Positions 42,852 to 51,328 of a stretch of 64,000 bases of DNA are shown piece by piece. The number at the start of each line of letters is the position of its first letter. The stretch's first letter is position 1. Under the pieces are notes generated by a model. It was not told the origin of the DNA. It saw only the letters and a list, made by a program, of their open reading frames with translations, and ran no database searches. The DNA lies in assembly GCA_944387035.1 (NCBI GenBank), contig CALXDJ010000003.1, positions 41,776 to 105,775 of the forward strand. The letters are read 5' to 3'. Source of the stretch: an uncultured Oscillospiraceae bacterium. GTDB taxonomy: Bacteria; Bacillota; Clostridia; Oscillospirales; Oscillospiraceae. Made by a program: the position numbers and the translations under genes.

Positions 42852-43868
42852 CTACGCTTCCCGGTCTGCGTCGGCCTCCTGGGCCACCAATTCCTCCTGG
42901 GGAAGCTCCCGGGGGAATCGGACACACAGCACCGCCTGGGGGTAGTTGTAGGACACGGCGGCGTGGCGGCCACGGGTTTGGGCCGTTTCCTCCAGGGCTT
43001 TGACCAGGTCCGTGAGAATTTCCCGGTTCAGAGCACCGCCCCGCCACTGGAAGAGGAAGGGTTGATCCTTGCGCAGGGGCATCTGGGCCCGCTTGCACAC
43101 GTCCTCAATTTTGGTGAAGGACCGCTTTTCCGCCCGGTAGAAGGCCCGGGTTCCATCGGTGCAGGCGGGCAGGGGATAGAGGGGGGGCTGATGGTCCCGG
43201 AAGAGGGCGCGGTCATCCAGATTGAAGTAGTCATGGCGCACGACGCCGGGCTGGCTCAGCGTGGCGTCAAAGGTGGCGTCCAGGTGGTAGTACTGCCCGT
43301 CCAGACGCACAATGTTCCAGGCGTGGCGGTATTTGACGCCCTGGGCCGGATTGTTCTCGGAGACGGCGATGATGCACCAGAGTCCCAGCGCGTCGCAGAG
43401 AATTTTCACGGATTTGGCGATGCCCTCGCACACGCCCACACCCTGGCCCAAGGGGCCAATGATCTCATGGGAGTAGGGCTTTTTCAGCTTGTCGTAGCGG
43501 ACGTTTTCGCAGATAAAATCGTGGATGGCACGCTCCTGCTCCAAGGGGGTGCGCTGGCGCAGGGGCCGGACCAGCTTCTCCACCCGGGCCGAGAGGGCCT
43601 GCTGGTGCTGGCGGATTTTCCCCTTGTCAAAGAGGTATTCCGGCAGCAGCTCCGCATTTTCCGCCCCCGGGGCATAGCGGTAGGAAAAGCCGGTGACATA
43701 GAAAATCTCCGGGCAGTCCAGCCGCAGCAAAAAGAAGAGGTCGCTCAGCGTCTCCCGGTCCAGCAGGGGGACAGGGAAGCGGGGGGCCAGGGCGGTGAAG
43801 CCGGTTTTCATGGCGTGATAGGCCGCCTGCTGGGGCGGCGTGAGGGAATGGCGGTAATAAGCTTCCAT
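42852..43868 (-). CDS. Transglutaminase-like domain protein
   Basis: A 338-residue protein whose middle part (about residues 110-205) is a transglutaminase/cysteine-protease fold. The catalytic triad is visible: Cys in GVGVCEGIAKSVKILC, His in YRHAWNIVRLDG, Asp in YHLDATFD. There is no signal peptide, so it is probably cytosolic. Substrate unknown. It is last in a five-gene minus-strand run that begins with a DNA glycosylase, 19 bases after the pentapeptide-repeat gene. Confidence 0.9.
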   Translation of the reverse strand: MEAYYRHSLTPPQQAAYHAMKTGFTALAPRFPVPLLDRETLSDLFFLLRLDCPEIFYVTGFSYRYAPGAENAELLPEYLFDKGKIRQHQQALSARVEKLVRPLRQRTPLEQERAIHDFICENVRYDKLKKPYSHEIIGPLGQGVGVCEGIAKSVKILCDALGLWCIIAVSENNPAQGVKYRHAWNIVRLDGQYYHLDATFDATLSQPGVVRHDYFNLDDRALFRDHQPPLYPLPACTDGTRAFYRAEKRSFTKIEDVCKRAQMPLRKDQPFLFQWRGGALNREILTDLVKALEETAQTRGRHAAVSYNYPQAVLCVRFPRELPQEELVAQEADADREA

Positions 43869-43887
43869 CGTGGGAGTTCTCCTGATC

Positions 43888-44499
43888 TTAGGGAATGACC
43901 TCGATCCCCAGGATGCGGGCCACCACGGCGGCCTGTGAGGCGTGAATGGTGGCGCCCTTGAGCTCGGCGCAGCTTTCCGAAAGGGTAATGCCGTCCAGGG
44001 TGCAGGTGGTCAGATCCATGCCGGTGAGGGCGGTGCGGAACAGCTCCGCTCCGGTGAGGTTCACCTGCTCCAAAGTGGTTTTGGTGAGCTTGGCCGCAGA
44101 GAAGGCTGTGCTGCTCAGGTCGCAGCGGACCAGGCTGGTCTTGGTCAAGGTACACTGGGAGAGGTTGGCGTAGCGCAGGATGCACCCGTCGAGCGTGCAG
44201 GTGTGCAGGCGGCTTTCCCGCAGGTCCGTTCCCTCCAGCTTGCTCTCATGAAGCGAACACTCCCGCCAGAAACTCTTTTCAAAGGTGCACCGGTCAAAGG
44301 CGCAGGCCTCAAAAACACAGTCCTGGAAAGATGCGCGGGAGAAGCGGCAATGGGAAAACCGGCAGGCGTGGAAGCGGACCTGCCGGAACTCCAGGTTCGA
44401 CAGGTCCAGCATATGGACATCAGCGTGATCGAACTCCAGGCCAATCAGGTCCGCGTCTTCTTCCCGGGCCCGGAGTACGGCGGATTCCAGAGGTTCCAT
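43888..44499 (-). CDS. Pentapeptide-repeat protein
   Basis: A 203-residue protein in which residues ~30-165 follow the A(D/N)LXX pattern in a Cys/Phe/Leu-rich form, for example FRQVRFHACRFSHCRFSRAS and LTKTSLVRCDLSSTAFSAAK. This should fold as a right-handed quadrilateral beta-helix. Some relatives (Qnr, MfpA) mimic DNA and protect gyrase, but I see no specific Qnr signature. Its ATG is two bases after the HpaI stop, so it is operonic. Confidence 0.9.
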   Translation of the reverse strand: MEPLESAVLRAREEDADLIGLEFDHADVHMLDLSNLEFRQVRFHACRFSHCRFSRASFQDCVFEACAFDRCTFEKSFWRECSLHESKLEGTDLRESRLHTCTLDGCILRYANLSQCTLTKTSLVRCDLSSTAFSAAKLTKTTLEQVNLTGAELFRTALTGMDLTTCTLDGITLSESCAELKGATIHASQAAVVARILGIEVIP

Positions 44500-44501
44500 G
44501 G

Positions 44502-45272
44502 TCAGCCCCGAATATCCTGAACCATGGCCCGGTAGGAGTCCACCAGGGCCATAATGTCCAGTCCGGCGGTGACGCTGTCAAAGCCCTGAGCGGCCCGGGC
44601 CTTGGCGGCATGGGCATCGCCGCAGAAGATGAAGGCCATCTTGTTGTTCTTGTGGCAGGCATTGAGGATGCGGTCCAGTGCGGCGCGCATCTCGTCGCAG
44701 TCAAAGGCCATGGGACGGCCCAGAGCAATGGAGAGGTCAAAGGGCCCCACAAAGATGCCGTCCACGCCGTCCATGGCGGTGATTTCCTCGATGTGATCCA
44801 GGCAGCCCACGGTCTCGCACTGGGGGATCAGCAGAGTCTCCTGGTTGGCGTGGGCGAAGTAGACGTCCGTGCCCTGCATGGAGACTTCATCATAGCCGTA
44901 GCCGCCGTCCCGGGTGGGGCAGAAGCCCCGGTTGCCCACCGGGGGGAACTTGGCGTATTCCACCAGGCGGCGCACCTGCTCCACCGTCTCCACGGCGGGG
45001 ACGATCAGGCCCTGGGCACCGTAATCCAGGGGCTGAAGGACCTTGCTGCGGGCAATGTCGTTGATCCGCACCAGGGGCACGATGCCGGCTGCGTCGGCGG
45101 CGGTGATGGCGGAGGAGAGGAACTCGATGCCCACGGCGCTGTGCTCCGTGTCAATGAGGACATAGTCCAGGCCCGTGCGGCCCAGGGCCTCCACGGCCAC
45201 CGTGCTGGTCAGCTGGGTGAAGGTGCCCACAGAGAGTTCATGGTTCAAAAATTTTTCCCGAATCCGATTCAT
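44502..45272 (-). CDS. HpcH/HpaI-type aldolase
   Basis: A 256-residue class II pyruvate aldolase (HpcH/HpaI, citrate lyase-beta-like TIM barrel). FLNHELSVGTFTQLTSTVAV, the YVLIDTEHSAVG strand, and VGNRGFCPTRDGGYG with the VGPFDLSIALG end motif fit the family, in which a divalent metal enolises pyruvate or a 2-oxoacid. The true substrate is not readable. It lies between a HAD phosphatase and the pentapeptide gene, 13 bases after the former. Confidence 0.9.
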   Translation of the reverse strand: MNRIREKFLNHELSVGTFTQLTSTVAVEALGRTGLDYVLIDTEHSAVGIEFLSSAITAADAAGIVPLVRINDIARSKVLQPLDYGAQGLIVPAVETVEQVRRLVEYAKFPPVGNRGFCPTRDGGYGYDEVSMQGTDVYFAHANQETLLIPQCETVGCLDHIEEITAMDGVDGIFVGPFDLSIALGRPMAFDCDEMRAALDRILNACHKNNKMAFIFCGDAHAAKARAAQGFDSVTAGLDIMALVDSYRAMVQDIRG

Positions 45273-45285
45273 GAGAGGTCACTCC

Positions 45286-45939
45286 TTATTTTCTTCTCGC
45301 TTTTTGTTCCGGAAGCCATAAAAGCTCCTCAAAGCTATGGATATAGACGTCGCAAAAGCTCCGCATTTCCCGTTCGTCGGCGGCGAAAAAGCCGTCATAC
45401 ACGCCTACCACCCGCATCCGTGCGGCCCGGGCGCCCCGGCAGGCGGAGAGGCTGTCGTCAAAGACCGTGCACCGCTCCGGCTCTACGCCGCCCTGGCGGG
45501 CGGCCTGGAGCCAGATGTCCGGATTCTTTTTTTCCAGCCCCAGATCGTGGGCAAAGGTAATAAATTCAAAGTACCGGGCCAGATTCAGCTTGTCCAGAGC
45601 GGTGCGGCAGTGCTCCGGCACGCTGGAGGTCACCACGGCCATCCGGCGGCCTTCTGCCCGGCACTGCTTGAGATAGGCCCGCACACCGGGTTTGACGGCA
45701 ACATGGGTGTAGGCGTCCTTGGCCAGGTCCATCCACTCGGTGATGATGTCCTCACAGGATTCCTCCAGATGGCAGAATTCCTTGGTAAATTCAGCGGCCA
45801 AGGGCAAAATGGTATGGGCGACGCCCTCGTAATAGGCGTGGGTATACGGGATCCCCCGCCGGGCCAGAAATTCCCGGTCCACATGTTTCCAGACCCCGTT
45901 GGAGTCAATCAGGGTTCCGTCCAGATCAAAGAAAAACAT
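45286..45939 (-). CDS. HAD superfamily hydrolase (beta-phosphoglucomutase/phosphatase type)
   Basis: A 217-residue HAD enzyme. Motif I FFFDLDGTLIDSNGVW has the nucleophile Asp at residue 5, motif II is VVTSSVPEH, motif III lysine is in GLEKKNPDIW and motif IV is VFDDSLSACRGARAA. A helical cap lies between motifs I and II, as in subfamily IA. Most likely a small-molecule phosphatase. The ATG comes three bases after the glycosylase stop. Confidence 0.9.
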   Translation of the reverse strand: MFFFDLDGTLIDSNGVWKHVDREFLARRGIPYTHAYYEGVAHTILPLAAEFTKEFCHLEESCEDIITEWMDLAKDAYTHVAVKPGVRAYLKQCRAEGRRMAVVTSSVPEHCRTALDKLNLARYFEFITFAHDLGLEKKNPDIWLQAARQGGVEPERCTVFDDSLSACRGARAARMRVVGVYDGFFAADEREMRSFCDVYIHSFEELLWLPEQKARRK

Positions 45940-45942
45940 CCC

Positions 45943-46563
45943 TCAGCCGTCCTCCTTTTTAAGCTGAAAGCGCCAGGGAAAGTCCCGGGCCTCTTCGGCG
46001 TAATCCACGCCGATCCGGGGACCGGAGACGATGATCTCCCGCTGCGGCGGGGGATCGGCCAGTCCCACGTCCGCCGGAGCTGTGCATACGAAGAGCGTCT
46101 GGCCGGTCAGGTCCATGCCGTTTTCCGCCGTGGTCAGCCCCAGCCCCCGGCAGATCTTGCCGGGCCCATCCAGCAGATGGGCGGTGCGGTAGGGAGTCAT
46201 GGGCTTGTCTCCGTAGCGCAGGCGGCGGATCGTTTCCTCGCCCGCAATGGGCTCCAGAGCCCGGATCAGCACCGCCGCTGGTTCGCCCTCCGGCTCCGTG
46301 ACCAGGTTGAGGCAGTGGTGCATGCCGTAAATCAAGTAGATATAGGCGTGCCCGGGGCCGAGAAACATGGGAGCGTTGCGGGGCGTTTTGTGATAGCCGT
46401 AAGCGTGACAGGCCTTGTCGCACCGTCCGATATAGGCTTCCGTCTCCGTGATGCGGCCCACCAGAACCGTTTTGCCCAGCTGCCGCACCAGGTAGGTGCC
46501 CAGCAGACGGCGGGCGATGTCCACAGTATCTCCCAAATAGAATTCCCGGGAAAGCCTTGCCAT
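45943..46563 (-). CDS. DNA-3-methyladenine glycosylase (AAG/MPG family)
   Basis: A 206-residue alkyl-purine DNA glycosylase of the mammalian-type MPG fold. Key parts are LARRLLGTYLVR, ITETEAYIGRCDKACHAYGY (catalytic Glu and water-binding residues), RNAPMFLGPGHAYIYLIYGM and the CLNLVTEPEG loop. ATG 46563 follows GAGGTGAC. It opens the minus-strand run AAG-HAD-HpaI-pentapeptide-transglutaminase; why DNA repair is grouped with these is not clear. Confidence 0.95.
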   Translation of the reverse strand: MARLSREFYLGDTVDIARRLLGTYLVRQLGKTVLVGRITETEAYIGRCDKACHAYGYHKTPRNAPMFLGPGHAYIYLIYGMHHCLNLVTEPEGEPAAVLIRALEPIAGEETIRRLRYGDKPMTPYRTAHLLDGPGKICRGLGLTTAENGMDLTGQTLFVCTAPADVGLADPPPQREIIVSGPRIGVDYAEEARDFPWRFQLKKEDG

Positions 46564-46682
46564 TTTGTCACCTCGATGCTAAAATAATTTCTTATTGCGG
46601 CTTCTGGGTCATGGCGGACTGCCGGGCCTCAGGAAACCGCTGTTCAAAATTATACCATGGAAGAGAATGGGGAGCAAGCACA

Positions 46683-47615
46683 ATGAAAGCGAATCGAATC
46701 CGGCAAAACGTATTTCCAGTGTTGGCAGCGCTGATCTGGGGCACAGCTTTTGTGGCACAGAGCGTCGGCGCGGATTACGTCGAGCCGTTTACCTTCAATA
46801 CCGCCCGGTCCGCCATTGCGTTTTTGTTTTTGCTGGTGCTGTGCGGCGTGTTCAGCCGTCTGCGCCGGCGGGATTTTTCCGGGGAGGCCCAGGCCTGTCC
46901 TGCGTCCCGGCGGGATCTGATGTTGGGCGGCGTGCTGTGCGGTGTGGCGCTGACGGTGGCCACCAACCTCCAGCAAAAGGGCCTGGAGACCACCTCTTCC
47001 GGCAAAGCGGGCTTTATTACGGCGCTGTATATCGTCATTGTGCCGGTAGTGGGGCTGTTTTTGAAGAAAAAGGCCCCCGGCACCATCTGGATCAGCGTGG
47101 TGCTGGCCGTGGCGGGATTGTACTGCCTGTGCATCAATGAGGGATTCTCCGTCACCAGCGGAGATGTGTATGTGATGCTGTGCGCCTTCTGCTTTTCCGC
47201 CCACATCCTGGTGATCGATCATTTTACGCAGAAGGTGGACGGCGTGGCCCTTTCCTGCGTGCAGTTTTTTGTGGCCACGGTGCTCTCAGCGGTAGGCATG
47301 CTGGTCAGCGAGTCCCCGTCCTGGTCTGCGCTTTTGCAGTGCGCCGGACCGATTCTGTACGTGGGTATTTTCTCCAGCGGCGTGGCCTATACGCTGCAGA
47401 TCCTGGCCCAGAAGGATTCCAACCCCACCGTGGTGTCTCTGCTTTTGAGCCTGGAGTCTGTGTTTGCCACCCTGGCGGGGGCGCTGCTGCTCCATGACCG
47501 GATGAGCGGACGGGAATACTTCGGATGCGTGCTGGTGCTGGCAGCGGTGATTCTGGCCCAGCTGCCGGTGCCCGGACGGAAACAGGCGAAAGCAGCCGCG
47601 GGAGAAACACACTGA
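46683..47615 (+). CDS. DMT superfamily EamA-type transporter
   Basis: A 310-residue membrane protein with ten hydrophobic segments in two EamA halves. The first half starts QNVFPVLAALIWGTAFVAQS; the second half ends SLESVFATLAGALLLHDRMS followed by the last helix. Substrate (amino acid, nucleotide-sugar or metabolite exporter) cannot be told. ATG 46683 follows GGGGAGC; in-frame codons upstream overlap the divergent glycosylase and lack a ribosome site. Confidence 0.92.
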   Translation: MKANRIRQNVFPVLAALIWGTAFVAQSVGADYVEPFTFNTARSAIAFLFLLVLCGVFSRLRRRDFSGEAQACPASRRDLMLGGVLCGVALTVATNLQQKGLETTSSGKAGFITALYIVIVPVVGLFLKKKAPGTIWISVVLAVAGLYCLCINEGFSVTSGDVYVMLCAFCFSAHILVIDHFTQKVDGVALSCVQFFVATVLSAVGMLVSESPSWSALLQCAGPILYVGIFSSGVAYTLQILAQKDSNPTVVSLLLSLESVFATLAGALLLHDRMSGREYFGCVLVLAAVILAQLPVPGRKQAKAAAGETH

Positions 47616-47628
47616 CGCATCCGGGCAA

Positions 47629-47665
47629 AAAATCTCTCCGGCCCTTGTGAAACCGGGGAGATTTT
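47629..47665. terminator. Terminator-like hairpin after the DMT transporter
   Basis: A 13-bp stem with one G-U pair (47629-47641 with 47653-47665), an 11-base loop, ending TTTTG. Confidence 0.6.
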
Positions 47666-47704
47666 GCTATAATACGCCACAGATTATCATGGGGGCGCTT
47701 TGAT

Positions 47705-48283
47705 ATGCGGGCAGCGAAGGAGATTCCACAGGGACAAAATGCGTATGAATGGATCCGGGCGCTGCTGGGCGTGGCGGTCAGCGTGATTTTGGTGTTTACC
47801 TTTGCCGTGCGGATTGTCAGCGTTTCCGGGGAGTCCATGCGGGAGACCCTGCAGGACGGGGACCGGCTGCTGGTGCTCAACGCCCTCTGGTGCGGAGATT
47901 ACCGCCCGGGCGACATCGTCATTGTGGGACAGGCTTTTTCCGATCAGGAGACGATTGTCAAGCGGGTGGTCGCCACGGCAGGGCAGACGGTGGATATTGA
48001 TTTTGAGACCGGCAGCGTGTACGTCGACGGCACGGAGCTGGATGAGCCCTACATCCGGGAGCGGACCTATACCCCGGAGGGTGTGACATTTCCCCTGACG
48101 GTGCCGGAGGGGTGCGTGTTCGTGCTGGGCGATAACCGCAATGACAGCAAGGACAGCCGTCATATCGAACTGGGCGCGGTGGATACGCGGAAGATCCTGG
48201 GAAAAGCGGTCTTTGTGCTGATTCCGGGAAAGACGGCGGAGCTGGACCAGCGGGAGCTGAGCCGGATCGGAAGTTTAAACTGA
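47705..48283 (+). CDS. lepB: Signal peptidase I, copy 1
   Basis: A 192-residue type I signal peptidase, membrane-anchored by a helix at residues ~17-37 (IRALLGVAVSVILVFTFAVR). The catalytic serine is in VSGESMRETLQDGDRLLVLN and the lysine in ETIVKRVVATAGQTVDIDFE; the GDNRNDSKDSRH box E is present. It is followed 15 bases later by a close paralogue. ATG 47705 follows a weak GGGGGCGCT site. Confidence 0.94.
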   Translation: MRAAKEIPQGQNAYEWIRALLGVAVSVILVFTFAVRIVSVSGESMRETLQDGDRLLVLNALWCGDYRPGDIVIVGQAFSDQETIVKRVVATAGQTVDIDFETGSVYVDGTELDEPYIRERTYTPEGVTFPLTVPEGCVFVLGDNRNDSKDSRHIELGAVDTRKILGKAVFVLIPGKTAELDQRELSRIGSLN

Positions 48284-48298
48284 CCTGAGGAGAACGAC

Positions 48299-48910
48299 AT
48301 GTTGGAACACGAAAACGACAAACAGGAGCTGGACGAGGAAGAAGTCGAGTCCCGGCCGGGCCGGGACCTGTATGAATGGATGCAGGCGCTGGTCTGTTCC
48401 GTGCTGGTGGTGGTACTGCTCTTTACCTTTGTGGTACGGCTGATCGGGGTGGACGGCCACTCCATGGTGCCCACCCTGCAGGACGGGGACCGGCTGCTGG
48501 TGCTCAACTCTATTTTGTATGACGATTACCAGTATGGGGATATTGTGGTGCTGCGCAAGGAGAGCTTCCTGGCCGAGCCCATTGTCAAGCGGGTGATTGC
48601 CACCGGCGGCCAGACCGTGGACATTGACTTTGAGACCGGCAGCGTGTACGTGGACGGGGAGCTGCTCAAGGAGGACTACATCAATGAGCTGACCTTCCTG
48701 GAAGAGGGAACGGAGTTCCCCCTGACGGTGCCGGAGGGAAGCATCTTCGTCATGGGCGACAACCGCAACAACTCCAACGACAGCCGGGACTACCGGCTGG
48801 GTACGGTAGATACCCGCTATGTCATCGGCAAGGCAGTGTTTCTGGCCTTCCCGGGAACGGATGAGAGTACCGGGGAGCGGGATTTCGGACGGATCGGGGT
48901 GATTGCGTGA
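48299..48910 (+). CDS. lepB: Signal peptidase I, copy 2
   Basis: A 203-residue paralogue of the preceding gene. It has a longer acidic N-terminus (EHENDKQELDEEEVESRPGR) before the membrane helix. Catalytic Ser is in VDGHSMVPTLQDGDRLLVLN, Lys in IVKRVIATGG, box E in MGDNRNNSNDSRDYRLG. Identical stretches such as FETGSVYVDG in both copies show a tandem duplication. Its stop overlaps the GTG start of rbgA. Confidence 0.94.
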   Translation: MLEHENDKQELDEEEVESRPGRDLYEWMQALVCSVLVVVLLFTFVVRLIGVDGHSMVPTLQDGDRLLVLNSILYDDYQYGDIVVLRKESFLAEPIVKRVIATGGQTVDIDFETGSVYVDGELLKEDYINELTFLEEGTEFPLTVPEGSIFVMGDNRNNSNDSRDYRLGTVDTRYVIGKAVFLAFPGTDESTGERDFGRIGVIA

Positions 48911-49788
48911 ACATTCAGTGGTATCCCGGGCATATGACCAAGACCCGGCGGATGATCGCCGAGCAGCTGAAAAATGTGGACGCGGTGTGCGAGATTCTCG
49001 ATGCCCGCATTCCCATCTCCAGCCGTAACCCGGACGTGGACGAGCTGACGGCAGGGAAGCCCCGGCTGGTGGTTTTGAACCGGGTGGACCAGGCGGACCC
49101 GGACGGAACGAAGCGCTGGGCGGCCCATTTCCGCTCTCTGGGTTACGCGGTGCTGGAGTGCAACGCCAAGAACGGCCAGGGCACAGCCCGGTTTGCCGGA
49201 GCCGTGCGGGAGCTGCTGGCGGAAAAGCTCCGGGCCTACGCGGAAAAGGGCCAGGTGGGCCGGGTGGTCCGGGTGATGATTTTGGGCATTCCCAACGTGG
49301 GCAAGTCCACCTTCATCAACCGGGTGGCAGGCCGGAAAACCGCCAAGACCGAGGACCGGCCCGGCGTCACCCGCTCCAAGCAGTGGGTGCCCATAGACAA
49401 GAATCTGGAGCTGCTGGATACTCCCGGCATTCTCTGGCCCAAGTTTGAGGATCAGAGCGTGGGGCTGAATCTGGCCTTCACCGGCGCGGTGAAGGATGAT
49501 ATCCTGGACGTGGAGACCCTGGGCTGCCATCTGATGGCATACCTGGGGGAGCGGTACCCCGACGCTCTGGCTGGGGCCTACAAGCTCCCGGGGATTCCGG
49601 CCCGGGAGGCGGAGGAAAACGACGTGGCCTGGGGCTACCGCCTGCTGGAGGCCGCGGGAAAAAAGCGGGGATTTTTGATCTCCGGCGGTGAAGTGGACAC
49701 GGAGCGGATGGCCAAGATCCTGCTGGACGAGTTCCGCGGTGGTAAGCTGGGAAGCTTTACACTGGAACTGCCGGAGGATATACAATGA
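48907..49788 (+). CDS. rbgA: Ribosome biogenesis GTPase RbgA/YlqF
   Basis: A 293-residue circularly permuted GTPase needed for late 50S assembly. The G motifs are in permuted order: G4 NRVDQAD near residue 58, then G1 GIPNVGKST near residue 127, G2 with the RPGVTRSKQ switch and G3 LDTPGILWP. The N-terminal NIQWYPGHMTKTRRMI is typical of YlqF. GTG 48907 overlaps the lepB stop (GTGA). The next gene overlaps its stop in the same manner (ATGA), so the block is a tight operon. Confidence 0.96.
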   Translation: MNIQWYPGHMTKTRRMIAEQLKNVDAVCEILDARIPISSRNPDVDELTAGKPRLVVLNRVDQADPDGTKRWAAHFRSLGYAVLECNAKNGQGTARFAGAVRELLAEKLRAYAEKGQVGRVVRVMILGIPNVGKSTFINRVAGRKTAKTEDRPGVTRSKQWVPIDKNLELLDTPGILWPKFEDQSVGLNLAFTGAVKDDILDVETLGCHLMAYLGERYPDALAGAYKLPGIPAREAEENDVAWGYRLLEAAGKKRGFLISGGEVDTERMAKILLDEFRGGKLGSFTLELPEDIQ

Positions 49789-50303
49789 ATCCTGAGGGAC
49801 GCGACCGCCGTATTGGCGCAGTGATGCTGGGCGCGGCCGCACTTTGGGTGGCGGAACTGGCGGCGTTTCGGCAGTTTCTGGCCGGCCCCTGGAGTTGGGA
49901 CTGGACGGTGCATGCCACGCTGCCGGACGCGGCCTTGCTGGCGGCGGCAGCAGCTGTGATGTTGCTGTGGCTTCACCATCAGGTTTGGACACTGAAGAGT
50001 CCCACCGGGGACCGGGACCTGCGCCGGTATTGGACGTACTGCGCGGTGCTGGCGGCGGTATGCTGGCTCCAGGGAGATGTGGACAGCTCTTTGCATGTGG
50101 TGCTGGTTCTGATTGGGATGATCAGCACGCCGCTGGGACTTTTGAGCGGCATTCTGGCCGCGGGTTTGGACGGGGCCCGGTTTTCGCTCTGCTGCGGCGC
50201 TTTGGCGCTGTGGAGCGTGGGGGAGCTCCTGCTCCATCATAAGATGCTGCGCCGTCACACGGCCATGTGCCGCAATGCGGGATGCGCGGAGCAGGAGAAG
50301 TGA
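49785..50303 (+). CDS. Membrane protein of unknown function
   Basis: A 172-residue protein with four hydrophobic segments near residues 12-32, 45-65, 84-102 and 103-140. It contains two His pairs (LHHQVW and LLHHKM) and several Cys in the last third. No family recognised. Start overlaps the rbgA stop (ATGA), and rnhB follows 15 bases later, so it is expressed with ribosome and RNA/DNA processing genes. Confidence 0.7.
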   Translation: MNPEGRDRRIGAVMLGAAALWVAELAAFRQFLAGPWSWDWTVHATLPDAALLAAAAAVMLLWLHHQVWTLKSPTGDRDLRRYWTYCAVLAAVCWLQGDVDSSLHVVLVLIGMISTPLGLLSGILAAGLDGARFSLCCGALALWSVGELLLHHKMLRRHTAMCRNAGCAEQEK

Positions 50304-50318
50304 AGGAAAGGAACCAAC

Positions 50319-50942
50319 ATGGAGCTTTGGACCTATGAACAGGAGGCCTGGGAGGCAGGCACCCAAACCGTGTGCGGCGTGGACGAGGCCGGAGCGGGCC
50401 CGCTGGCGGGCCCGGTATATGCCGCGGCGGTGATCTTGCCCCAGGGCCTTGAGCTGCCCGGCCTTAATGATTCCAAGAAACTGACGGAAAAGCGCCGGGA
50501 GGCGCTCTTCGACCAGATCATCGCCCAGGCGGAGGCGTACTGTGTGGCCTTTGTCACGGCGGCGGAGATCGATGAGATGGACATTCTCAACGCCCGGATG
50601 CTGGCCATGAACCGGGCGATTGCGGGACTGAGCATTACGCCGGAGCTGTGCCTCATCGACGGCAACCGGGACCACGGCAGCGCCGTGGCCATCGCCGCGC
50701 CCCATCGGTGCATAGTGGGGGGTGACGGAAAAAGCGCCTCCATTGCGGCGGCGTCCATTCTGGCCAAAGTCAGCCGGGACCGCTATGTTTCCACGGAGTT
50801 GGAGGCTCAGTATCCCCAGTACCAGTTTGCCAAGCATAAAGGATACGGCACCAAGCTCCACTATGCCATGCTGGACCAGTACGGCCCCTGTCCGGCCCAC
50901 CGCAAGAGCTTTTTGAAAAAGTGGGAGGCGAAGCGGCCGTGA
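50319..50942 (+). CDS. rnhB: Ribonuclease HII
   Basis: A 207-residue nuclease that removes RNA from RNA-DNA hybrids and single ribonucleotides in DNA. The active-site acidic set begins with VCGVDEAGAGPLAGPVYAAA (DEAG). LIDGNRDH has the third carboxylate, and SIAAASILAKVSRDRYV with the late HKGYGTKLHYAML complete the family pattern. ATG 50319 follows GAAGGAAAGG. The stop overlaps the GTG of yraN. Confidence 0.97.
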   Translation: MELWTYEQEAWEAGTQTVCGVDEAGAGPLAGPVYAAAVILPQGLELPGLNDSKKLTEKRREALFDQIIAQAEAYCVAFVTAAEIDEMDILNARMLAMNRAIAGLSITPELCLIDGNRDHGSAVAIAAPHRCIVGGDGKSASIAAASILAKVSRDRYVSTELEAQYPQYQFAKHKGYGTKLHYAMLDQYGPCPAHRKSFLKKWEAKRP

Positions 50943-51298
50943 CTTCCGCCAAAGCCGCCGGAGACCGGGGCGAGGCCCTGGTGGCCCGGTACCTGCAGGA
51001 AGCGGGTTATACCCTGCTGGACCGGCAGTGGCGCTGCCGGTTCGGAGAACTGGACCTGGTGGCCCGCAGCCGGGAGGGGATCGTCTGCTTTGTGGAGGTG
51101 AAGCTCCGGGGACCCAAGTCCATCGGCCTTCCCCGGGAGGCGGTGGACGCCCGAAAGCAGGCCCGGCTGCGCCGGACAGCGGAAGCGTATCTTGGCTGTT
51201 ATGAACTGGATGCCCCCGCCCGGTTTGATGTGGCGGAGGTCTACTGCGCGGAAAACGGCGCCATGCGGGTGGAGTACCTGGCGGGCGCGTTTGAATAG
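50939..51298 (+). CDS. yraN: YraN/UPF0102 family endonuclease-like protein
   Basis: A 119-residue protein with the restriction-endonuclease-like core: GDRGEALVARYLQEAGYTLL, then FGELDLVARSREGIVCFVEV giving the D...ExK pattern (ELDLV / VEVKLR). Role unclear; often beside rnhB, as here. I favour GTG 50939, which overlaps the rnhB stop (GTGA) with GGGAGG upstream; an in-frame GTG at 50921 would add six residues. Confidence 0.92.
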   Translation: MTSAKAAGDRGEALVARYLQEAGYTLLDRQWRCRFGELDLVARSREGIVCFVEVKLRGPKSIGLPREAVDARKQARLRRTAEAYLGCYELDAPARFDVAEVYCAENGAMRVEYLAGAFE

Positions 51299-51328
51299 AG
51301 AATCTTCCCTGAAAGTGAGGACATCTGT

